DNA of 64,000 nucleotides from Crocinitomicaceae bacterium. GTDB taxonomy: Bacteria; Bacteroidota; Bacteroidia; Flavobacteriales_D; Sanyastnellaceae. Shown one piece after another: positions 27,868 to 36,500 of the stretch; position 1 is the first letter of the stretch; the number at the start of each line of letters is the position of its first letter. The translations under genes and the position numbers were made by a program. The notes beneath the pieces are model-generated. The model was not told the DNA's origin, searched no databases, and saw only the letters and a list, made by a program, of their open reading frames with translations. Where the stretch lies: contig NZGF01000037.1 in the NCBI GenBank assembly GCA_002690915.1, positions 1-64,000 on the forward strand, in the 5' to 3' direction.

Positions 27868-28417
27868 GACGCAACATCCATGGCACAGGTGGGGAGAACC
27901 CGCAGCCGTCGCTCTGAACATCGCCTACACGCTCGGTTACCAAGCGGGCGAAGCGTGGGCGTTCCCAGCTGGAGGCCTAGGTTCCGCCTTCTTTCTGCTC
28001 ATCTGCTGGCAACGGCAACTGAAGTTGGAGGCCTTCCTCTGGCTGTATTACATAGGCGCGGCCATCTACGGAGCCTGGGCGGTACAATCCGCCTGGCCTG
28101 ATCCCCTTCCCACAGCATCCCTCGAAGCGCATGCGCTTTCCATCGGTTTGGGAATCATAGCATGGTGGGTGCTCAGTCGATGTTTTCAGGATAAAAGCTG
28201 GAAGCCCCGACTCGACGCTTTTACCACCGTCGGAAGCTTGGTCGCCACATATTGGATGCTCCAATTCGTACACGCCAACTGGCTTTATTGGATAGTCGTA
28301 AATTCCGTTTCCGTCTTTCTGTACTCCAGTCGCGGACTGAAATGGGGAACCGGGTTGTTCATCCTCTACACCCTGCTCGCACTCGAGGGGTGGTTCAATA
28401 TCATTCCTCAGCTGTGA
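27860..28417 (+). CDS. pnuC: PnuC-family nicotinamide riboside transporter
   Basis: 185 residues from the ATG at 27860; a TTG one codon earlier is possible. It has about seven hydrophobic segments. The conserved PnuC end is visible: NWLYWIVVNSVSVFLYSSRG, where the WxxN core lines the substrate site in PnuC structures. PnuC proteins take up nicotinamide riboside by facilitated diffusion, and flux is driven by phosphorylation inside. The next gene, overlapping the stop as GTGA, is a NadR-type kinase, which fits this substrate rather than the thiamine or riboflavin used by PnuT or PnuX relatives. Confidence 0.88.
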   Translation: MSETQHPWHRWGEPAAVALNIAYTLGYQAGEAWAFPAGGLGSAFFLLICWQRQLKLEAFLWLYYIGAAIYGAWAVQSAWPDPLPTASLEAHALSIGLGIIAWWVLSRCFQDKSWKPRLDAFTTVGSLVATYWMLQFVHANWLYWIVVNSVSVFLYSSRGLKWGTGLFILYTLLALEGWFNIIPQL

Positions 28418-28962
28418 AAGCGTCTCCCGTCATACGCATTGCCATCACCGGCGTGGAGTCGACTGGAAAATCCACCCTGACCGAGGCGTTGTCAGCCCAA
28501 TTGGGCGGAGTGGCCGTCCATGAATGTGCCCGCTACGACGCGGAGGTCATTAGCGGAAAAGCGACGTTGGCGACGCTGGAAAGACTGGCTCGGGAGCAAG
28601 CGCAGGCATGTGAGTCAGCAGTGATGCAAGCGATGGCAAATGGAGCGGCATGTGTGATTTCGGATACGGATGCTCTTGTACTCAAATTGTGGGGTGAGCA
28701 AGCATATGACCAGCGACCAGTGGGCCTTGAAAGATTGGAGAAGTGGTCCGACCTTACCCTTCTTTGCGCCCCAACGATTCCTTGGGAGGCCGATTCGCTC
28801 AGGTCGATGCCCCGCCTTGAAGACAGGCAGGCCTTGCACGCCTCCTACCTCGATGCGGTTACCAAATTGCCTGCCCACGCCGTTATAGACGCAACAACGC
28901 ATGAAAAAAGGCTCGACCAAGCGGTGCGAGCCTTTCAAAATTTTGCAATCAACCGGCGCTAG
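28414..28962 (+). CDS. AAA-type kinase of the NadR C-terminal (ribosylnicotinamide kinase) kind
   Basis: 182 residues from the GTG that overlaps the pnuC stop; longer in-frame starts lie inside pnuC and are rejected. The P-loop is GVESTGKST at residues 13-21, the form seen in NadR. ARYDAEVI and SDTDALVLKLWGEQ follow, as in the kinase domain. It lacks the NMN adenylyltransferase and DNA-binding domains of full NadR. It probably phosphorylates nicotinamide riboside brought in by PnuC. Its last 4 nt overlap the convergent tonB gene, and its 3' end encodes a hairpin on the other strand. Confidence 0.82.
   Translation: MKASPVIRIAITGVESTGKSTLTEALSAQLGGVAVHECARYDAEVISGKATLATLERLAREQAQACESAVMQAMANGAACVISDTDALVLKLWGEQAYDQRPVGLERLEKWSDLTLLCAPTIPWEADSLRSMPRLEDRQALHASYLDAVTKLPAHAVIDATTHEKRLDQAVRAFQNFAINRR
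28903..28935 (-). terminator. tonB terminator embedded antisense in the kinase gene
   Basis: AAAGGCTCG and CGAGCCTTT (28907-28915 and 28927-28935) form a perfect 9-bp stem with an 11-nt loop. On the minus strand the stem is followed by a run of six T, 24 nt after the tonB stop. It lies fully inside the plus-strand coding sequence. Confidence 0.8.
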
Positions 28963-29660
28963 CGGATGATGAATTTTACGGGGATGGTATATTGAACGCT
29001 CACCGCTTTGCCGCGTTGTTCGCCCGGCTCAAAGGTGGGTAAGCTTTCGACCACTCGGATTGCCTCGGCGTCCAAACGCGAATCCACTTCACGCAGCACG
29101 CGCACGTCTTTCACCTTGCCGTTCTTACCGACAACAAAGTAAACGAAGACAGTGCCTTGAATTCCAGCGTCCTTTGCGATCGGCGGGTACTTGGTGTTTT
29201 TGGAAACGTATCTGATAATCTCCAACTGCGTGCATTGGTGGCGTTCATCACCACGCAACTTCTTGCAGTCGCCCATCGCCGGCATGTTCTCGACAATCAT
29301 GAACGGCACGTCCTCTTCCTCTTCTTCGTAATCCTCGATGATTTCGATTTCGGTATCCTCGTCCAATTCGATGTCCTCGATCTCCAACTCTTCTTCAATT
29401 TCCTCCTCGTCATCTACGATTTCGATTACCGTCGTTTGCTGAGGTGGTGGTGGTGGTGGCGGCGGCTGGACGACGTTAACTGGAATCTCCTCATCTTCGA
29501 GAAGGTCTGCTTCGAAGTCGATGCCACGCGTAATGGCAACATCGTAAGACGTCCAAGCCAATGCACTGAGCAACAATGAAAGCGAAGCCACAAAGCCAAT
29601 GGCTTTCCAGGCGCCGCGCTTATCTTCCAAGTTTGCTTCAGGAGTTTTTCTGCTGAGCAT
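28959..29660 (-). CDS. tonB: TonB-family energy transducer
   Basis: 233 residues. One N-terminal membrane helix (AIGFVASLSLLLSALAWTSY), a run of eight Pro near residue 71, a long acidic linker (many Glu and Asp, residues ~80-130), then the TonB C-terminal domain (KYPPIAKDAGIQGTVFVYFVV, later LPTFEPGEQRGKAVSVQYTIPV). It passes proton-motive energy from ExbBD to outer-membrane receptors. The acidic linker replaces the Lys-Pro linker of enterobacteria and is usual in this phylum. exbBD is not in the window. Confidence 0.92.
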   Translation of the reverse strand: MLSRKTPEANLEDKRGAWKAIGFVASLSLLLSALAWTSYDVAITRGIDFEADLLEDEEIPVNVVQPPPPPPPPQQTTVIEIVDDEEEIEEELEIEDIELDEDTEIEIIEDYEEEEEDVPFMIVENMPAMGDCKKLRGDERHQCTQLEIIRYVSKNTKYPPIAKDAGIQGTVFVYFVVGKNGKVKDVRVLREVDSRLDAEAIRVVESLPTFEPGEQRGKAVSVQYTIPVKFIIR

Positions 29661-29679
29661 GAGTTAAATAATTGGACCT

Positions 29680-29687
29680 CAAAATTA
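29680..29687 (-). promoter_or_regulatory. -7 promoter element TAATTTTG for tonB
   Basis: TAATTTTG on the minus strand, 19 nt upstream of the tonB ATG, in the 77-bp gap after vanZ. It suggests tonB has its own promoter. Confidence 0.5.
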
Positions 29688-29737
29688 CATCAAGAAACGC
29701 ATTCCGAGGAAGTTTTAACGCGTTAACCTTCGGCACG

Positions 29738-30145
29738 TTAGTTCCAACAGCCGTAGACGCCGCGAAAAGCTAACCGCCCAGCGAACACGCCCACACCATC
29801 CGCGAGGATGTCACCCCAGCTGGACTCCCGGCCCACGAACCACACATGCTGTGCAAATTCCAGGCCAATTCCGTACAACAACAAGGCCAAGCCAGCATAC
29901 CATTTGTACTTGCGGATGACTCCCTTTTTACCCAGCGCTACGAAGACGCTACAAGACAAGACAGCGAACATGAACAAGTGCACGAGTTTGTCTACGTGCA
30001 ACAAGTCCCACAAGGTTTCTTGAGGCAGTTCGGTGCCTGGGATGGCGTGCAAACCTAAGATAAGTGATGCCCATGTCAGGGGCATCACAACGTGTCTAAG
30101 CTGCACCTCTCGACTGATACCGCTATCATTGAGGTCGCCTCGCAT
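29738..30145 (-). CDS. VanZ-family membrane protein
   Basis: 135 residues with four hydrophobic segments. VanZ-type features: HVDKLVHLFMFAVLS and the C-terminal ESSWGDILADGVGVFAG. Role unknown; VanZ gives low-level teicoplanin resistance in enterococci, but the family is broad. It starts 6 nt after gcvH and is the last gene of the maeB-ruvA-sprA-gcvH-vanZ run. Confidence 0.85.
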   Translation of the reverse strand: MRGDLNDSGISREVQLRHVVMPLTWASLILGLHAIPGTELPQETLWDLLHVDKLVHLFMFAVLSCSVFVALGKKGVIRKYKWYAGLALLLYGIGLEFAQHVWFVGRESSWGDILADGVGVFAGRLAFRGVYGCWN

Positions 30146-30151
30146 CGTTCG

Positions 30152-30529
30152 TCAGCCTATCAATTCGGTGTACCCTTCATGGGACATCAATGCCGCCACG
30201 TCATCGGTATTTTCGACACGCATTTTGATGATCCATCCGTCGCCATAAGGATCGCTGTTCACCGACTCCGGACTGTCGTCAAGGGCTTCGTTGAATTCGA
30301 TGACTTCACCAGCGATAGGTGCAAACATATCGATCACTGTTTTCACAGCTTCAATAGTGCCAAACACCTCGTCTGCTGCTACCGTTTCATCGACCGTATC
30401 GACTTCGATGAATACAATGTCACCAAGCTCACCTTGCGCATAGTCCGTAATTCCAATGGTGGCAACTTCTCCTTCCAAGCGAACCCACTCGTGTTCCTTG
30501 GTGTAACGTAAATCGTTGGGGATATTCAT
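30152..30529 (-). CDS. gcvH: Glycine cleavage system H protein
   Basis: 125 residues. The lipoyl-accepting Lys63 sits in FGTIEAVKTVIDMFAP, and the N-terminus (YTKEHEWVRLEG) is standard. It carries the aminomethyl group between the P and T proteins; it may also serve as a lipoate carrier. Its start is 3 nt after the sprA stop. P, T and L proteins are not in the window. Confidence 0.96.
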   Translation of the reverse strand: MNIPNDLRYTKEHEWVRLEGEVATIGITDYAQGELGDIVFIEVDTVDETVAADEVFGTIEAVKTVIDMFAPIAGEVIEFNEALDDSPESVNSDPYGDGWIIKMRVENTDDVAALMSHEGYTELIG

Positions 30530-30532
30530 AGC

Positions 30533-33500
30533 CTATTGATTCAAGTTGAAGCGCAAAGCTACTCCAGAACGGATATTCGACGTTGCAAAAGAAGTAGATA
30601 TGTATGGGTTCGTGATCTGGTGGTCATAGAATGCGCGCATCGTCAATTTATCAGACACTTCAAGGTCTGCTGACATCTTAATCGAGACGAGCTTTTGGCC
30701 TGCCGTGACCTGATTTTGTCGCTCTACCATCTTACGGATGATGGTGCGGTTATCCCGGATATTCACGTCAGCACGGAGCACGAGATCAGTCTCCTTGAGC
30801 ATCTTAACCGGCAGCTTGCCATACGTTTTAATAAACGGATTGGGTACGTCCTTAAACTTATATCCAAACCCGATAACGAGGCCTTCACTCTTGGTCTCCG
30901 TGATCTGGTAGTTGGTCAAACCAAAAGCCACGTTGCGGTCGCGTTTGAGTTCCACCTTGATTTGCGGTTCGTTTTCTCCTTCAGTTTTGATGGTCATGTC
31001 CACACCAATCAACGGAGACAACTGCTCGCTCAGGCTCACGACGTTAAACTGGCGCTCTGAAATGTAATTGCCAAATTCGCTTTGATCGATGGCTGTTGGC
31101 AACCCATTCCCATTTTCGGCGTAATTGAGGTTGGTTACGTAGTTCGTGGTCAGTGTTGAGCGGTAGCTGTGATTCAAATTGAAGCGCTTAAAGTACTGCT
31201 TGAAGAATTCGCTCTTAGTCAAGCCGTCGTAACTCACTCGCCAATTCGGAGCTACCGGAGTATTGAACACATCAAGCGGCACTTCTTGTGGATCGTAGCC
31301 CAGGTAAGCTGCGACAAACGCCGGAATAGTAACGTCTTGACTTGTGCCACCAAAACCCGGATAATAGCCTGTATTTTCCGGTTCATCAAGCTGGTAATTC
31401 ACTTCGTTCAAACGCTGGGAAACAATGATGCGATGCGTGGTAAGGAACGAATCCCACAGTTCCGAATTGAACTCGTCTTCCACATCGTCCTTTGCGAATG
31501 CGGTATTCCAGCTCATCACAGTTGCAGAAAATTGTCCTGTTTCATTCGGAGAATCATAGACAAAATCATTCAGCTGGTCATCGAATCGGAAAAAGCTTGT
31601 GTAATTCTGATTAATGCTGCGATTGGCCGTAAGCTCGATTTTTAAATATTTAATGGGCTCCAGGTTCGCTCGCACGTTAAACGTCTCCTGATACGTCTGG
31701 CTGTACTGTTGGTTCTGCAAGGGCAACTCAACCAACCAACCGTTTTCAGCTGCTTCAATGGCAAAGTCACGCACTTGCACACCCTGCCAGTTCGTATTTT
31801 GGTGTCCCAACACGAAAAGTGGACCCGGTGCCAAAAGCTGCTCGTCCATGCCGACGAAACGAGCGGACCTGCCATAACCGGGCAAAAGCATTCCTTCATT
31901 TCGAGTGAACGTTCCCGATACGTTTTGAACACTCGCAATCAAGCGCACCAGCGTGGCCAGCGGATTAATCTCCAGCTTCACCTTCTCTTCCTCCTCGGCA
32001 TTGCCAAAACCATCTCTGTCCTCGTTGCGAATTTCATTTCGAGTCGGGGCGCGGCGCGGTGGGTTCAACAAGTCCTTAACCCCGGGAATTTTCTTGTACA
32101 AATTCGCAAAGTTGGCCTGCGCATTCAGGCTTAAATTCCGTGAATTCTGTATGGTAGCGCCAAGTGAATCCTGCGAGAATGGCGCCCGATCCCAGCGGTA
32201 AGAGCCCTGATACCGAATGTCACTGGAGATAAAATTGACGATTGGTAGCTTGTCAAACGGCAACTTATAGCTTCCGGTGACGTTGTGATTGTAAGTCGTT
32301 ATTTCGCCAGCATTCTGCAGGTTGACCAAAACCGAATCCTTGTAACTCTGGTAAGCCTCGGGATCCTCCCGGTTGATCTCCCCAGCGGGCTCTCCAACCA
32401 ATGCTTGTGCTTGGCCGGTGTAATCAAACTTCAAGGCTTTTGTCAAATCATATTTGAGGGCATAGTTGCGCGCCCACTGCCATGTCTTCATCACCTGGGT
32501 GTTGATCAGCAGGTTGGTCTCGATGCCCAATAGCTCCTCCGTATTGTTGCGCACACGACTCGTTTCGTAAATACGGTTCATCTGCGTACCCACGGTAAAT
32601 TGTTTTGGAAGCAGGTAAAAATTAAAGTCAGCTAACCACTTGAGCGCATCGAATTTCCTGATGAAGCCGATTTTTCGGAACGGTGCAAAGTTTTTTGGGG
32701 AGTGGGAGAAATTGTAATTCAAGCCACCCCGATATTCTCGATTGATCTGGTACTCAATATTGATATCGCGATTGAAAGATTCGATGTAACTGAAATTCGC
32801 CGAGAAATTTCCGGGATCCAAGAGCTTCAGCAGACCGAAGTTTATTCCTCCGTCACCACCACGGGCAGAACCTCCACCACGGGCAGAGCCACCGCCACGG
32901 GCAGAGCCACCGCCACGGGCAGATCCCATGTCAACATTCGTATCCGGCAGGCCTTCGCCTTTATCTCCTCCTTTGCCACCCTTACCGTCTCCCCCCCTTC
33001 GTCCTCCAGCTTCCGCTCCTCCGCGGTCGCGGTTGCGGTCACGTGAACCTCCGCCGCCCGAACCAAATTGCGGATCGATTTTGATGTTCGAGAAGTTTAT
33101 AGACTTCAGCTGATTTACCGTTTGGGCATTGTTTTGCCTATCATCAGAGAGTCCCTGTTGCTCGGCCATTTCGATGTCCGGAGATAGCGGATCAAACTGG
33201 GGCGTTGAAACTTCTTGCGAGTAGCCCAGGTACATCGGCAACGTCACGCCTAGTTTCTTAGGTAACAACTTGCCCAGTTGCAGGGTCCCTGAAGCGTCTA
33301 TGGCCTGAATGGTCTCCCGCTGGCGTTCCTGGATGCGCTGCTCCAATCCCCCGAACCCAGGCGTAGACATATTCGCCGCAACACTTACGTTCCCGAGATC
33401 GGCCAATTTGGCATTCATCTGAGCAGTAACAGCCCATCCGCCTTCTTGGTTGAAGTCGGCCAGCCGCATTTCGTTCACCCACACGACACTGCACTTGTCT

Positions 33501-36500
33501 AGCCCGTCGTCGTCTGAATCAAAAGCGTTGTCATCCTTGTCCGGGTTGCGAACGCCTACCATGACCATGACAACGTTAGCTAGGTTCGGATTCCCTTTGA
33601 CGGCGAGGCGGGCGTTGTACTCAGAATCTAGCCCCTCGTATTCCTCGAAAAGAGGAAAACCGGCAGGCCGCTCAACCTTCAAATTCTGCAGCTTGCGGAA
33701 TTCTATATCGATGTTGTTTTCGTTCGGCCATATCAAATCTTCATCCCCGGTATTCCAAGGCGTAACCGTCATCGGAATTTCGTACTCGTAATAGTTATTT
33801 TCGAAATCGTTGCCCAAGCGAATGAAGCACGTCAAGTCGTCATCGTTGAGCGGCGTCCCATCGGGTCCAGCTTCGGCGTGAACGTACATCCGAAGGCGTT
33901 TGTACATCCGCATGTCATAGTTGATGTTGCGGTATGCTCCGCGGGCATCCCCATCTTTCAGCCCGCACACGGCCATCTCCAGGGATTGCTCGTTCAACCG
34001 GCGTTGATTGGCCGTCCCCACATCTATTTCTCGGATGATGCCCGGTGGCGTCACGTAGGGAACCGGTTCACGGTTTCCGTTTTCCTCGATGTTGACGGCA
34101 CTGATCGCAAATGACGTCGAAGAAGGGTCATCCGGCTCCACCTCCTGCGGTCCAGCCAACGACTCAAGGTAGCGGCGCCATTCGCCACGGATCAACTCAA
34201 GCCGTGCAAAGCGCAACGTAGCTGGCTCCGTCCAGCCTTTCATGAACATGCGGATGAAGCGGATGGAGCGGAAGTCCGTAATGCCACCGATTCGGTTGTC
34301 AAATTCACGCACGGGGATTTTGAACTGATACCACCGAATCGTTCGGTCCTGGTCATCCGCCGTCGTCACAACTTGCTCAAACGTATCCGTGATGTAGTTG
34401 CTTCCAATGTTGAATTCGCCCAAATCTTGTGGGCGGAGGGAAACTTTGTATTGGAAGTAGCTCTCAATCGTCGAGAGGGTAATGTCCTGGTTGATGTCCT
34501 CCGTATTGGGGATGGTTGTGGAGGTAATGGGGTATCCATCCGGGGATCCTGTGTTCGAGTTGTTTTCGTATCCGTTGAATCGTTCGTATCGCTGCAGGAT
34601 AGTTTCGTCGTTGGCCTGAGCCTCAGCGTTACGGAAGTAGCGAAAGTTATCTGCAGAGGGGTCGCTTACAATTTCTGAGTACGCATCAGGGGTGACCCAA
34701 TCAACAATGTCTGAAAGCCAATCAGAGAAGAACTCTTGCTCTTGAGCATCCGGCATTCCATCGAGGCCAACGTCCTGCAATTCATAGTCTCCGGACGTAT
34801 TGTCGAACGCATTGACAACGTTGAATGTGATGGGGTCCGGGTAGACACCCCAAACGCCTTCCAACGTCGGTAAATCTGTGTTGTTCGCCGAAGGCAATCC
34901 GTTCTCGTAGGACAACTGGCTATCATTGAGGACGTCCTCTGATACGTTCCCGAGGTTGATATAGAAATCCCCTCCAGTGAAGTTTTCCGAATCTTCGTTG
35001 AACGGATCCATCAGCCAAAATTGGAGGTATTCGATGTTGGCCATCTCAAAGTCAGTGGTGGTCAGAGCTCGCTGAATTCCGCCCCAACGACTGCTTGGAT
35101 CCGCCAAGGCCCCATCGACCGTCAAACCGGCGGAAATACCGTCTGCACCCTCAGGTGTCTCATAGTTATACTGCCCCCTGTCTTCGGGACGGAATGTCAA
35201 ATCCAGCGTAGGAATGTTAGGCGGGGTACCGGTGGGCAATTCCCGGTTCGGGAACACCTCGCCCTCAAGAACTTCCCGCGTGCGGTGGTCGCTTTTGATT
35301 TCGGCACTTACCTGCCCGTCTTGCAAGCCTGAACCGCGAAAAAACTGCGGGTCGACGGTATACCAGCTCAGCGCTGCACGGTTGTAGTTGTAGATCAAGC
35401 TGTCCTCCGCGTTTCCTTCGGGGAAGAGACTGGTCTGAAGTTTGGGTGTGGAGGCGAGAAACCAACGATTGACCGATCGGATGTCAATGGCCGATTGGCT
35501 GCCTTCGAAGTCATCGATGTAGGCGTTCCCGTCTTGGCCAATGGCCCTGCTGTGACCGGGAATCAAATACGCTGCTTCTGCGGCAATGTCAATGCTCGAA
35601 CCCGCACTGGTCTCATAGAACGGTAACGCATCCACCAATTCGGTTAGAAATTGACTTTCCGCCTGGTAACTGAAATCGGCTCCCACAATGGAGTTATTCA
35701 CGGGCTCGTTGCCGATGTTTACCTTCTGGGTGAGCGGACGTTCACGTAAGTTGAGCATCGTCGCTCCCATGTTGAAGCGATCGCCAATAGCATAGTCAAA
35801 CCGCGTACCGATCATCGTTTTGGTCTGGATGCTGAAGAGTGAATTGCTCTCCAGTGACACTTTGATGTTACGGCCCGACTCCAGGAGCCCGTCATTGATG
35901 ATTCGCACACGGCCCAGTTGGTAATCGACCGTGTAGTCTTGGTTTTCGATTAAACGAACACCGCCGGCCGTAACTGTAACCGACCCTTCTGGGATGTTCA
36001 TGGCCTGCAGGGCAATCTCACTGCTCGTTTGGCTCTGGAACTCTCCCTTAATGCTGAAGCGGTTGAGCGAGGGAATTTGCTGCGCCGCGGTCTTAGTGCT
36101 GTCATAAAGCGGCTGGAAAACGATGCTCTCGATTAGGTTTGCAGCAAGATCCGGGTCTTCCACGCGTTCCTCAATCTCCTGGGCCAAATTAGATCCAAAG
36201 GGCTCCGCCGATGGGAAGAAAATCCGGCCGTTCTGACTGTGAATAGTCCCGCCCATGGTAGCCGCGTTATCCACGAAATCGAAGACCCCATCAGGCTGAA
36301 CCATGCCATTAATGTCCAAGCGGTCCATGCCCAACAATTGGAGGAGCAAGGTGCCATCTAGCGGGTTACGTGGGATGTAATTCAGATCTACCCCCGTCGC
36401 AGGGTCATTGTACCAGATATTAAGTCGGAAGTTTTCTTCGCTGAGCCCAAACGCCTGCATGGAGTAGACGTTTTTCATCATGATTTTCCAAAGGGGAGCC

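Noticed and set aside
28252-28413. Longer N-terminus for the NadR-type kinase
   Set aside because: The added codons lie inside pnuC in another frame; the GTG overlapping the pnuC stop places the P-loop at the expected distance.
29157-29579. Plus-strand open frame of 140 codons over tonB
   Set aside because: It arises from the Glu/Asp and Pro codon runs of tonB read backwards; low-complexity hydrophobic product.
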